From Streptomyces mobaraensis NBRC 13819 = DSM 40847 (GTDB lineage: Bacteria; Actinomycetota; Actinomycetes; Streptomycetales; Streptomycetaceae), in assembly GCF_017916255.1 (NCBI RefSeq), contig NZ_CP072827.1, positions 6,535,501 to 6,599,500 of the forward strand: a DNA stretch of 64,000 nt, given 5' to 3'. The notes under the pieces are model-generated. The model had not been told where the DNA came from. It was given only the letters and a program-made list of their open reading frames with translations, and searched no databases. Of this stretch, positions 1-7,854 are shown one piece after another. Within the stretch, counting starts at the first letter, position 1; every line of letters starts with the position of its first letter. The position numbers and the translations under genes are program-made.

Positions 1-109
1 GCACGAACATCTGGCCGGCGACGCTACGGGTGGTCGCCACCCGCCAGCGCCCCGCCGACGCCCCGCGCGGCCGTCGGCGCCACCACCGCCGCTCAGGGCG
101 TTCACCCAC
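1..109 (-). CDS. N-terminus of a possible membrane sensor kinase (runs off left edge)
   Basis: A minus-strand reading frame starts at a GTG at 109 and stays open to the window edge (36 codons). It is basic and arginine/tryptophan-rich, then reads RSVAGQMFV. That stretch resembles the segment just before the first membrane helix of Streptomyces sensor histidine kinases and SpoIIE-type phosphatases. No domain is visible in so short a piece and no clear ribosome binding site precedes the GTG, so both start and family are tentative. Confidence 0.35.
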   Translation of the reverse strand, partial: MGERPERRWWRRRPRGASAGRWRVATTRSVAGQMFV

Positions 110-250
110 GTGCGAGCCGGCGGGCCGGCGGCCCGACGGCCTCCAGGAGCGGCCCCGGATTCGGGCCATGTTCCATGTCTACCCCGCCGTACCGCGCGGC
201 GCGAATGATGGCCGCCGGGCGGGGGGCGCTCGGCGGCGCCGGGGCCCGGG

Positions 251-367
251 TCACCACTCCTCGTCCGCGAGACCGGCGTCCCGGTCCTCGTCGCTGACCA
301 CCTGCTCCAGGGCGTCCTCCTTCATCTGCTCGATCTCGTCCGCCACGTCGCGTTCGGAGAGGGTCAT
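251..367 (-). CDS. 38-residue acidic small protein, unknown function
   Basis: A very short gene: ATG at 365-367 with GAGGAG 8 bases upstream, encoding 38 residues that begin MTLSERDVADEIEQM and end GLADEEW. About a third of the residues are Asp or Glu, and the middle should form an amphipathic helix. The good ribosome binding site and the protein-like composition, in a region where longer frames are only GC-driven, argue that it is real. It lies downstream of, and in the same direction as, the bL37 gene. I do not recognise a family. The strong negative charge next to a strongly positive ribosomal peptide is suggestive but proves nothing. Confidence 0.5.
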   Translation of the reverse strand: MTLSERDVADEIEQMKEDALEQVVSDEDRDAGLADEEW

Positions 368-566
368 CTGCCGGCTCCTCTGTCGGCTCGGGGGAGGCTG
401 GGGGAGGGGGTGGCGACGGCGCGCCGCGTACGGCACCCATCCCACACGCGGACGGGGCACGGCGCAGCCCGCCGCCCCTCGAACGGGTGATATCGCGGAG
501 AACGCGCCCGTGGGAAGGGTGGCGGGCCATGGCGTACCGGATCCGGCCGCATCAGGCCGGATCAGG

Positions 567-644
567 TCAGCACTGGGGCCGGCGGCCGTGGTTGGCGGCG
601 TGGTTGCGGCGGGCGCGCTTCTTGCGGCGGCGCTTCGAGGACAT
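567..644 (-). CDS. 50S ribosomal protein bL37 (25 residues)
   Basis: A 25-residue, extremely basic peptide starting MSSKRRRKKRARRNHAANHG and ending RRPQC. The pattern of a lysine/arginine cluster followed by xANHGxRP matches the actinobacterial bL37 peptide found in mycobacterial 50S subunits, which usually ends NHGKRPN plus one residue. ATG at 642-644 follows AGGAGG by 6 bases, an unusually strong site for this window. The C-terminal Cys is atypical. It is too short for normal gene finders. The neighbouring ketosynthase upstream and acidic peptide downstream point the same way. Identification rests on recalled family sequence, not an alignment. Confidence 0.72.
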   Translation of the reverse strand: MSSKRRRKKRARRNHAANHGRRPQC

Positions 645-750
645 GGGACCTCCTCGGGTCGGTGCGGTTTCCGCTGGGGCTCCTTACCGGTTTCCACGGT
701 TCCACACCCGTTTCCCGAGTGCCACGGGAGTCACCGCCGCCGGCCCGGGG

Positions 751-1962
751 CTACCCCGCCGTCCGGAACACCAGCACCGTGTTGTGCCCGCCGAACCCGA
801 ACGAGTTGCTGAGCGCGACGTCGACCCGCTGCTTCCGCGGCCCGCCCCGCACGGCGTCGAGGGAGAGAGCGGGATCGAGCCGCTCCAGATTGGCGACGGG
901 CGGGACGAGGCCGTGCTGCACGGTCAGTACGGTGACGGCCGCCTCGACGGCCCCCGCGGCCCCGAGCGTGTGCCCGAGCACCCCCTTGGTGGCCGTGACG
1001 CTCGGGCCGTGGGGGAGCAGAGCCTCGATGACGCGTCCCTCCACGAGATCGTTGGGCGGCGTCCCGGTCCCGTGCGCGTTGACGTGGTCCACCTCGTCCG
1101 CCGACACCCCCGCGTCGGCCAGGGCCAGCCGCAGCGCCCGCCGGGCGCCGGCGCCCTCGGGGTGCGGGGCGGTCGGGTGGTACGCGTCGGTGGCCGAGCC
1201 GCTGCCGGCGAACAGGGCGCGCGGGACGGCACCCCGCGCCCGCGCGTGCTCCGGCCGCTCCAGGACGAGGACGGCGGCACCCTCGCCGGCCACGAAGCCG
1301 TCACGTTCGGCGTCGAAGGGCCGGGAGGCGGCGGGTGGGTCGTCGCGGCGGCGGGAGAGGACGCCGAGCCGGTCGAACCCCACCATGTTCAAGGGGGTGA
1401 ACCCCGCCTCGGTGCCTCCGGCGAGGACGACGTCGCAGCGGCCGGCGGTCAGCCAGAGCCGGGCCAGGGAGAGGGCGTCCGCTCCGGACGCGCAGGCGGT
1501 CACGGTGGCCGTGCTGGGGCCCAGCGCGCCGCAGTCCAGGGCCACTTCCGCGGCCGCCATGTTGATCAGGCTCATGGGGTGCAGCAGGGACGAGACGTAC
1601 TCCGGCCCCCGGTCGCGCAGTCGGGCCTGCTGGTGCCACGTCGTCCAGCCGCCCCCGCTCCCGCTGCCGATGACGACACCGACCCGCGGCCCGTCCCAGA
1701 CGGCGGGGTCGAGCCCGGCGTCGGCCACCGCCTCCCGCGCCGCGAGCAGTGCGGCGCGCGCGAACGGGTCGAGGCGCCACGCCTTGCGGCGCAGCGGCGC
1801 GAGGGCGTCGTCCAAGGCGGGCAGCGCGCAGCAGAAGTCCACGGCGTGTCCCTGGAGGGCGGGTCCCCGCGTCGCCGTTCCGACGCCGGCGCACACGGCG
1901 TCCCACGTCGGCTCGCGGCCGATCCCGCCCGCCGTGACCAGGCCCAGGCCCGTCACCGCCAC
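751..1962 (-). CDS. beta-ketoacyl-ACP synthase II-like (FabF/KAS-type) enzyme
   Basis: A 403-residue condensing enzyme, the normal length for KAS I/II. It opens VAVTGLGLVTAGG. The nucleophilic cysteine is in TVTACASGADAL, the first histidine in NAHGTGTPPND, the second in TATKGVLGHTLGAAGA, and the end has the conserved NSFGFGGHN. The Cys-His-His triad is therefore complete, so decarboxylative condensation of malonyl-ACP with an acyl-ACP is expected. There is no acyl carrier protein, malonyltransferase or polyketide module nearby, so this is a stand-alone ketosynthase rather than part of a visible polyketide cluster. GTG at 1960-1962 was chosen because the fold starts immediately there; a second GTG two codons later has better Shine-Dalgarno spacing. 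Confidence 0.9.
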   Translation of the reverse strand: MAVTGLGLVTAGGIGREPTWDAVCAGVGTATRGPALQGHAVDFCCALPALDDALAPLRRKAWRLDPFARAALLAAREAVADAGLDPAVWDGPRVGVVIGSGSGGGWTTWHQQARLRDRGPEYVSSLLHPMSLINMAAAEVALDCGALGPSTATVTACASGADALSLARLWLTAGRCDVVLAGGTEAGFTPLNMVGFDRLGVLSRRRDDPPAASRPFDAERDGFVAGEGAAVLVLERPEHARARGAVPRALFAGSGSATDAYHPTAPHPEGAGARRALRLALADAGVSADEVDHVNAHGTGTPPNDLVEGRVIEALLPHGPSVTATKGVLGHTLGAAGAVEAAVTVLTVQHGLVPPVANLERLDPALSLDAVRGGPRKQRVDVALSNSFGFGGHNTVLVFRTAG

Positions 1963-1987
1963 CTCCGGACCGTAGCAGCGGGGTACG

Positions 1988-2096
1988 ACAACGCCCCCGG
2001 ACGGGCTCGGCCCCCGACAACGCCTCCGGGCAGGCTCGGCCCCTGCCCATGCCCCGGACGGGCCCGGCCCCCGCCGATGCCCCGGACGAGCCCCCG
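1988..2096. repeat. degenerate 29-bp tandem repeat, about 3.8 copies
   Basis: Starting at 1988, 2017, 2046 and 2074, a unit of about 29 bp recurs. Its core is GCCCCGGACGGGCTCGGCCC with a few substitutions per copy, and the last copy is partial. It fills most of the gap between the ketosynthase start and the stop of the upstream membrane-protein gene. Confidence 0.6.
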
Positions 2097-2102
2097 CCGC
2101 CG

Positions 2103-2864
2103 TCAGCCCGCGAGCGCCCGGTCGTAGCGCTCGGCCTTCGCCTCCGCCCGCCGCAGCCCGCGCCGCTTCATCCCCCGGCGGACGCACCGCACCAGCTCCT
2201 CGCCGTAGGGCAGGGCCACGAACGTGCCCACCGCCAGCGCGATCCCGGCCAGGTACTTGCCCGGCAGCGGCCGGCGGCGCGGGACGAACTTCCAGGCCGT
2301 CGGGTCGCCCGCGCCGCCGCGCAGCAGGGACCGCACCTGGTCGGGGTGGAGGCACATCAGCGACGCCAGCGCGGCGAACGGCAGCGACTCCAGGAAGCTG
2401 TGGATGTGCTGCTCCACGGGTTTGACGTCCCGTTCGCTGTCCACGGCCGTCCGGACGTCCCACAGCGCCGTCGCCTCGTGGCAGGCCGTCGCCCCGAGCT
2501 GCACCGACAGCAGCAGCGGGTTGACCTCGAAGAGGAGGGTGAGGGCGACCGGGATGCCGACCTCGGTCATCATCAGCGAGTGGATCAGCGACTCCTTGGT
2601 GCCCGAGGTGTCCTCGATCCGGGTGCGCCGGTGCATCACCCAGTCGGCCACACCCGGGATGAACCAGGAGGGCAGCAGCCCGTACATCAGATAGCGCGTC
2701 GTGGCGTTCTCCACCGCGACCTCGGACGCCAGGTCCGAGGCGAGGGACGTCCTGGCCGCCAAGGAGGAGGCGGTGCCCGGTGAACGCCGGGAGAACAGCG
2801 GCGACTTGACCGCCAAGGACGTCTTCGAGCTCAGGGAAGCGGCGACGCCGCGCTGACGGAACAT
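2103..2864 (-). CDS. histidine-rich integral membrane protein, unknown function
   Basis: 253 residues from ATG at 2862-2864. After a serine-rich N-terminus come hydrophobic stretches at about 57-72, 101-122, 160-175 and 205-225, so it is multi-pass. Histidines sit in conserved-looking motifs at membrane borders: WVMHRRTRIEDTSG (about 75-88), ESLIHSLM, ATACHEATALWD and PVEQHIHSFLESLPF. Such HxxH/HExxA patterns recall membrane di-metal enzymes, but the spacing does not match the fatty-acid desaturase/hydroxylase eight-histidine signature. I cannot name the family; related bacterial proteins exist but are poorly annotated. A 10-bp tandem repeat lies just upstream and may belong to its promoter. 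Confidence 0.7.
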   Translation of the reverse strand: MFRQRGVAASLSSKTSLAVKSPLFSRRSPGTASSLAARTSLASDLASEVAVENATTRYLMYGLLPSWFIPGVADWVMHRRTRIEDTSGTKESLIHSLMMTEVGIPVALTLLFEVNPLLLSVQLGATACHEATALWDVRTAVDSERDVKPVEQHIHSFLESLPFAALASLMCLHPDQVRSLLRGGAGDPTAWKFVPRRRPLPGKYLAGIALAVGTFVALPYGEELVRCVRRGMKRRGLRRAEAKAERYDRALAG

Positions 2865-2885
2865 GCGCAAAGGGTCCTTCCTCGC

Positions 2886-2930
2886 ACGACTGAGAACGAC
2901 TGAGAACGACTGAGAACGACTGGGACGGAC
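2886..2930. repeat. 10-bp tandem repeat upstream of the membrane-protein gene
   Basis: TGAGAACGAC occurs three times without change at 2891-2920, preceded by a half copy ACGAC and followed by a degenerate fourth copy TGGGACGGAC. It ends about 22 bp before the ATG of the minus-strand membrane-protein gene (2864) and begins just beyond the stop side of the enolase-superfamily gene. One helical turn per unit would place repeated protein sites on one face of the DNA. Confidence 0.85.
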
Positions 2931-2950
2931 AAGAAGGAAGAGGCCGGCCG

Positions 2951-4066
2951 TCACAGGACGCGGTAAGGGCTCGCCTCCGCCCGGCGGAAGGCCATCCCGT
3001 GCCCGGGGGCGCCGTCGGCCGCGGGCCGAATCGTTCCGCCGGTCGGGTCGAGGGCACCCGAGAACAGCGTCGACTCGATCCGCACATGGTCGTGGAACCA
3101 CTCAAGGTGCCGCAGGTTCGGCACACACGCCGCCACATGGGCGTGCGCGTGGGGCGCGCAGTGCCCGGAGATCTCCAGGCCGTGCGCCTGGGCGACCGCC
3201 GCCGCCCGCAGCCAGCCGGTCAGCCCGCCGCAGCGGGTGGCGTCCGCCTGGAGGCAGTCGACCACCCGGGCCAGCCGGCCGAAGTAGGCCGGGTCGTACC
3301 CGTACTCGCCCGCGGCGACGTCGCAGCGGCACTGGTCGCGGACGACCGCCAGCCCCTCCAGGTCGTCGGAGGACACCGGCTCCTCGAACCAGGCCACGCC
3401 CAGCTCGGCCAGCGCCGCGCCGACGCGGACCGCCTGCTTGCGGCCGTAGGCGCCGTTGGCGTCCACGTACAGGGCGGCCTCCGGGCCGATGGTCTCCCGC
3501 GCGTGCCGCACCCGTTCGAGGTCGCGGTGCACCTCCCGGCCCCACGACTCACCGATCTTGATCTTGACGCGGCCGATCCCGTGCCCCCGCACCCAGCCGT
3601 CGAGCTGCATCGCCAGATGCGTGTCGTGGTACGTGGTGAAGCCGCCCGACCCGTACACCGGCACGTCCTCCACGACCGCGCCGATCAGCCGGACCAGCGG
3701 CAGGCCCAGCAGCCGGGCCTTGAGGTCCCACAGCGCGATGTCCACCGCCGACACCGCGCACCCCAGCAGCCCTTGCCGGCCCGCGTTGCGCACGGCCCGG
3801 ACCATCGCCTCGTTGGCCCCGGCGACGTCCAGGGCGCCGCGCCCCACGACGAGGTCGGCCAGCAGCCCGGTGACGGCCGCGCCCGCCTCCGCGGGGGCGT
3901 ATGTCCAGCCGGTGCCGGTCACCCCGTCGCAGTGCGCCTCGACGACCACGACCGTGGTGGCGTCCCAGGCGAGGGTCCCGTCGGCCTCGGGGGAGTCGGC
4001 CGGAACCGTGAACGCCGCGACGTCCAGCCCCTCGATCCGTCCGCCGGGCTTGCCGTCACCGCCCAT
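2951..4066 (-). CDS. mandelate racemase/muconate-lactonizing enzyme family protein (enolase superfamily)
   Basis: 371 residues, the usual length for this superfamily. The N-terminal capping domain is followed by a barrel with the lysine motif GRVKIKIGES, the metal ligands in YVDANGAY and WFEEPV plus AAGEYGYD, and the His-Asp dyad in LQADATRCGG and SGHCAPHAHAH. A KxK lysine together with a histidine places it in the mandelate-racemase subgroup: proton abstraction alpha to a carboxylate, giving racemisation or dehydration of a sugar acid. The substrate cannot be read from sequence. It starts 6 bp after the stop of the thiamine-diphosphate enzyme, whose last codons supply an AAGGAG, so the two are co-translated. 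Confidence 0.9.
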   Translation of the reverse strand: MGGDGKPGGRIEGLDVAAFTVPADSPEADGTLAWDATTVVVVEAHCDGVTGTGWTYAPAEAGAAVTGLLADLVVGRGALDVAGANEAMVRAVRNAGRQGLLGCAVSAVDIALWDLKARLLGLPLVRLIGAVVEDVPVYGSGGFTTYHDTHLAMQLDGWVRGHGIGRVKIKIGESWGREVHRDLERVRHARETIGPEAALYVDANGAYGRKQAVRVGAALAELGVAWFEEPVSSDDLEGLAVVRDQCRCDVAAGEYGYDPAYFGRLARVVDCLQADATRCGGLTGWLRAAAVAQAHGLEISGHCAPHAHAHVAACVPNLRHLEWFHDHVRIESTLFSGALDPTGGTIRPAADGAPGHGMAFRRAEASPYRVL

Positions 4067-4072
4067 CGCCCG

Positions 4073-5872
4073 TCAGGACTCCTTCTTGTGCCGGTGCGGC
4101 AGGAACTCCTGGACCTTCGCCTTGATGCCCTGCCGCACCATGCCCGCCCGGTCCGTGTCCCCCTTGAGGATGGATTTGGCCGTGGCCTCGATCTGGTCCC
4201 AGTCCGCGTGCGGCGGGATCGGCGGCACCGCCGGGTCGGTCACGAACTCCACCACCGCGGGCCCCTGCGCTGCCAGCGCCTCGCGCCACGCCGGCTCCAC
4301 GTCCTCCGGCTTCTCCACCTTGACGCCCGTCAGCCCGATCGACCGGGCGAAGTCCGCGTACGGCACGTCCGGCAGCTGCTGGGACGGCAGGAACTGCGGC
4401 GACCCGCTCATCGCCCGCATCTCCCAGGTGACCTGGTTGAGGTCCTGGTTGTTCCACACCCCCACCACCAGCCGCGGATCCTCCCACTCCGCCCGGTACT
4501 TGGCGATGGTGATCAGCTCGGCCAGCCCGTTCATCTGCATCGCCCCGTCGCCCACCAGCGCCACCACCGGCCGCTCGGGGTGGGCGAACTTGGCGCCGAT
4601 CGCGTACGGCACACCGCTGCCCATGGTGGCCAGGGTGCCGGAGAGCGAACCGCGCATCGGCGGGCGCATGCTCACGTGCCGCGCGTACCAGTTGGCGACC
4701 GAACCCGAGTCGCAGGTGACGATCGCGTCCGACGGCAGCAGCGGGGACAGCGCCCGCGCCACGTACTCCGGGTTGACGGGATCGGCGCTCACCGCCGCCC
4801 GGGCCTCCACCACCTTCTTCCAGCGGGCCACGTTCTGCTCCACCTTCCGCTGCCAGTCGCGGTCGGTGGAGCGCCGCAGCAGGGGGATCAGGCGCTGGAG
4901 GGTGGCGCGCGCGTCGCCGATGAGGTTGACCTCGTACGGGTAGCGCAGCCCGGCCATGTGCGGGTCCAGCTCGATCTGCACGGCCCGCGCGGAGCCGAAC
5001 TCCGGGAGGAACTGCGAATAGGGGAAGTTGGAGCCGATCGTCAGCAGCGTGTCGCAGTCGCGCATCAGCTCGTACGACGGGCGGGTGCCCAGCAGGCCGA
5101 TCGAGCCCGTCACGTACGGCAGGTCGTCGCCGAGCACGTCCAGGCCCAGCAGGGCCTTGGCGACCCCGGCCCCCAGCAGGTCCGCGACCTGCTCCACCTC
5201 GGCCCGGGCCCCGGCGGCGCCCTGCCCGACCAGCATCGCCGTCCGGTGGCCCGAGTTGAGGACCTCCGCGGCCCGCTCCAGGGCCTCGTCCGACGGTGCC
5301 GCCTGCCAGTCGCTGTGGTCGAGGCTGGACGGCACCATCTTGAACGCGTGCCCCGGCGCGCTGTACGGGAGCTCCTGGACGTCGGCGTGCACGATCACCG
5401 CCGTCGGCGCCCGCCGCCCCAGCGCCGTGCGCGCCGCCCGGTCCAGGACGTTGGGCAGCTGCTCCGGGACGGTGACGGTCTCCACGAAGTCCGAGGCCAC
5501 GTCCTTGAGCAGGGTGTGCAGGTCCACCTCCTGCTGGTACGCGCCGCCCATCGCCGTCCGCGCCGTCTGGCCGACGATCGCCAGCACCGGGACGTGGTCG
5601 AGCTTCGCGTCGTAGAGGCCGTTGAGCAGGTGGATGGCGCCGGGGCCGGACGTGGCGACGCAGACCCCCAGCCGCCCGCTGAACTTCGCGTATCCGACGG
5701 CCTCGAAGGCCGCCATCTCCTCGTGCCGCGCCTGGATGAAGCGCGGCTGGTCGCCCGCCCGCTCCCAGGCCGCGAGCAGCCCGTTGATCCCGTCGCCGGG
5801 ATAGCCGAAGACCCGCTCCACGCCCCACTCGCGCAGCCGGGCCAGGATGTGGTCGGAGACCTTCTCAGCCAC
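4073..5872 (-). CDS. thiamine-diphosphate-dependent enzyme (pyruvate oxidase/acetolactate synthase-like)
   Basis: 599 residues in the three-domain POX/ALS/benzoylformate decarboxylase fold. The N-terminal pyrimidine-binding domain carries the cofactor-activating glutamate in ARHEEMAAFEAVGYAK and the GPGAIHLLNGLYDAK loop. A central nucleotide-binding-like domain follows, then the pyrophosphate domain with GDGAMQMNG and NNQDLNQVTWEM (GDG...NN motif). It most resembles the stand-alone thiamine pyrophosphate-requiring/PoxB-like proteins of actinobacteria, so it would act on a 2-oxo acid. Start is GTG at 5870-5872 behind AAGGA. It is the middle gene of a three-gene operon with the F420-type oxidoreductase 26 bp upstream and the enolase-superfamily enzyme 6 bp downstream. 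Confidence 0.92.
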   Translation of the reverse strand: MAEKVSDHILARLREWGVERVFGYPGDGINGLLAAWERAGDQPRFIQARHEEMAAFEAVGYAKFSGRLGVCVATSGPGAIHLLNGLYDAKLDHVPVLAIVGQTARTAMGGAYQQEVDLHTLLKDVASDFVETVTVPEQLPNVLDRAARTALGRRAPTAVIVHADVQELPYSAPGHAFKMVPSSLDHSDWQAAPSDEALERAAEVLNSGHRTAMLVGQGAAGARAEVEQVADLLGAGVAKALLGLDVLGDDLPYVTGSIGLLGTRPSYELMRDCDTLLTIGSNFPYSQFLPEFGSARAVQIELDPHMAGLRYPYEVNLIGDARATLQRLIPLLRRSTDRDWQRKVEQNVARWKKVVEARAAVSADPVNPEYVARALSPLLPSDAIVTCDSGSVANWYARHVSMRPPMRGSLSGTLATMGSGVPYAIGAKFAHPERPVVALVGDGAMQMNGLAELITIAKYRAEWEDPRLVVGVWNNQDLNQVTWEMRAMSGSPQFLPSQQLPDVPYADFARSIGLTGVKVEKPEDVEPAWREALAAQGPAVVEFVTDPAVPPIPPHADWDQIEATAKSILKGDTDRAGMVRQGIKAKVQEFLPHRHKKES

Positions 5873-5898
5873 TGTGTTCCTTTCCGCTGAGTGTCCGC

Positions 5899-6876
5899 TC
5901 AGCCCGCCGTGTCGGCGAGCCGGGGCAGTACCTCGGTCCGGTAGAAGTCGAAGAAGCCCCGCTGGTCGGGGCCGATCTGGTTGACGTGGACCCGGTCGAA
6001 GCCGGCGTCCGCGTACGCCCGCAGCGCCGCCGCGTGCTCCTCGGGGTCGTTCCCGCAGGTCACCGCCTGGGCCACCCGGTCGGGGGTGACGAGCTGGGCC
6101 GCCTGCTCGAAGTGGGCCGGCGTCGGCAGCACCTGGTTCAGCTCGCCGGGCAACTGCTCCACCGCCCACAGCCGGTGCGCGGTGCGCAGCGCCTCGTCCC
6201 GGTCCGGCCCCCAGCACACCTTGACGCCGCCGTGCACCGGCCGGCCCGCGCCGCCGGCCCGCCGGAAGCGGTCGACCGCGTCCGCGTCCGGGCTCATGGT
6301 GATCAGCCCGTCGCCACACCGGCCCGCCACCTCCGTGGCCGCCGGGCCGAAGGCCGAGACGTCGATCGGCACCGGTTCGTCCGGAAGGGTGTACAGCCGG
6401 GCGTTCTCCACGGTGTAGTGCCGCCCGGCGTGGCTGACCTGGCCGCCCTCGAAGAGCAGCCGCATCACCCGGACGGCCTCCTCCAGCATCTCCAGCCGGA
6501 CCGCCGCCCGCGGCCACGGACCGCCCAGCACGTGCTCGTTGAGCGCCTCGCCGCTGCCCACGCCCAGCCGGAACCGGCCGGGTCCCAGCAGGACGGCGCT
6601 GGTCGCCGCCGCCTGCGCGGTGACGACCGGGTGCATCCGCACGGTCGGACAGGTGACGGCGGTCTCGACCGGCAGGGAGACCGCCTTGGCCAGCGCCCCG
6701 ATCACCGACCAGACGAACGGGCTGTGCCCCTGCTCGCCGGTCCACGGATGGAAGTGGTCGGAGATCCACAGCGAGGTGAACCCGGCGTCCTCGGCCATCC
6801 GGGCCTGCTCGACGAGGTCCGCGGGGGAGTGCTCCTCGCAGGACAGGAAGTAGCCGTACCGGGTCACGGGGGCCAT
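5899..6876 (-). CDS. LLM-class F420-dependent oxidoreductase (G6PDH/TIGR03557-like)
   Basis: 325 residues, a single luciferase-like TIM barrel. Diagnostic parts are the start RYGYFLSCEEHSPADLVEQA, the SLWISDHFHPW motif, TVRMHPVVTAQAAATSA and GRFRLGVGSGEALNEHV, as in F420-dependent glucose-6-phosphate dehydrogenase and its paralogues. It should transfer hydride between a sugar- or alcohol-type substrate and coenzyme F420. It is first in an operon with the thiamine-diphosphate enzyme and the enolase-superfamily enzyme, so all three may work on one carbohydrate-derived acid. That link is inferred from order alone. Confidence 0.9.
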   Translation of the reverse strand: MAPVTRYGYFLSCEEHSPADLVEQARMAEDAGFTSLWISDHFHPWTGEQGHSPFVWSVIGALAKAVSLPVETAVTCPTVRMHPVVTAQAAATSAVLLGPGRFRLGVGSGEALNEHVLGGPWPRAAVRLEMLEEAVRVMRLLFEGGQVSHAGRHYTVENARLYTLPDEPVPIDVSAFGPAATEVAGRCGDGLITMSPDADAVDRFRRAGGAGRPVHGGVKVCWGPDRDEALRTAHRLWAVEQLPGELNQVLPTPAHFEQAAQLVTPDRVAQAVTCGNDPEEHAAALRAYADAGFDRVHVNQIGPDQRGFFDFYRTEVLPRLADTAG

Positions 6877-7012
6877 CGACGGAGACTCCCTCCTCGTCTG
6901 GGGCCGGTGTGCTCAGACCGGACGGGTAACCCGGCGGTGCGGTGCCGAAACCTCGCGCCGACGGCGGGCCCCGGTGGCGGGGGCGGTCGGCCGGTGGCGG
7001 AGACTCGCCCTC
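6877..7012. promoter_or_regulatory. divergent intergenic region between LLM operon and APH-like gene
   Basis: 136 bp separate the minus-strand LLM operon from the plus-strand kinase gene, so both promoters must lie here. I could not identify confident -35/-10 pairs. The sequence contains GGTGGCGG repeats but no strong palindrome. Confidence 0.4.
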
Positions 7013-7801
7013 ATGACCAGTCACGACGAGCTGCCGCTGGCCGGCGGGAACGTCAGCGGGGGCGTCGTCCGCGTCGGCGACACCGTCCGCCGTCCCGCCG
7101 GCCCCTGGACCCCCGCCGTCCACGCCCTCCTCACCCATCTGCACGCGGCGGGCTTCACCGCCGCGCCGCGTCCCCTCGGCATCGACGACCGGGGCCGCGA
7201 GGTCCTGACGTACGCGCCGGGCGACGTCGTCTGGCCCGACCGGTTCGCCCTCCTCGACCCCGAGGAGCGGCTGGCCCGGGTGGGCCGGACCATCCGCGCG
7301 TTCCACGACGCGGTCCGGGACTTCACCCCGCCGCCGGACGCCCGCTGGCGGACGCTCGTCCCGGCCGACGGCACCGAGATCATCGCCCACCACGACCTGG
7401 CCCCCTGGAACCTGGTGACCGACGGCGACGGCCCCTGGGCCTTCATCGACTGGGACACCGCCGCCCCCGGCACCCGCCTCTGGGACCTCGCCTACGCCGC
7501 GCACGGCTTCGTCCCGCTCACCGACCGGCCCGGCCTCCGGCGCACCGACGCCGACGCCGCCCGCCGCCTGCGCGTCCTCGTCGACGCCTACGGCCTGGAC
7601 GAGCCGGAACGCCGCCGCCTGGTCCCCCTCCTGGCCCGCCGCGCCCAGGCGATGCACGACTTCCTCCGCACCCGCGCCGCCCGCGGCGAACAGCCCTGGG
7701 CCCGGATGTGGTCCGAGGGGCACGGCGACGTCTGGCGCGCCGACGCGGAGTACACGGAACGGCGCGCGGCGGACTGGGAGCGGGCGCTGCTGGACGGGTG
7801 A
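7013..7801 (+). CDS. aminoglycoside phosphotransferase-family kinase
   Basis: 262 residues from ATG 7013, preceded by GGAG. It carries the choline/aminoglycoside kinase core: catalytic loop IIAHHDLAPWNLV (HxDxxxxN) near residue 120-130 and the metal-binding aspartate in FIDWDTAAPG, followed by LWDLAYAA. Both key aspartates are intact, so it should phosphorylate a small hydroxylated substrate. The family includes many housekeeping and metabolic kinases, so drug resistance should not be assumed. It is divergent from the LLM operon and convergent with the MFS gene. Confidence 0.87.
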   Translation: MTSHDELPLAGGNVSGGVVRVGDTVRRPAGPWTPAVHALLTHLHAAGFTAAPRPLGIDDRGREVLTYAPGDVVWPDRFALLDPEERLARVGRTIRAFHDAVRDFTPPPDARWRTLVPADGTEIIAHHDLAPWNLVTDGDGPWAFIDWDTAAPGTRLWDLAYAAHGFVPLTDRPGLRRTDADAARRLRVLVDAYGLDEPERRRLVPLLARRAQAMHDFLRTRAARGEQPWARMWSEGHGDVWRADAEYTERRAADWERALLDG

Positions 7802-7854
7802 GCGGTGGCGGGACGTCGGGAGCCTCCCGGCGCCCGGGCAGGTGGCCCCCGCGC

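Noticed and set aside
751..1962. Ketosynthase as the start of a polyketide or fatty-acid cluster
   Set aside because: No acyl carrier protein, acyltransferase, reductase or thioesterase is nearby; treated as a stand-alone enzyme.
2886..2930. 10-bp repeats considered as part of a CRISPR or replication origin
   Set aside because: Units are contiguous with no spacers, only three copies, and no Cas or Rep gene is present.
7013..7801. Aminoglycoside resistance gene
   Set aside because: The family fold is clear but most members in Streptomyces phosphorylate other substrates; nothing links it to an antibiotic.
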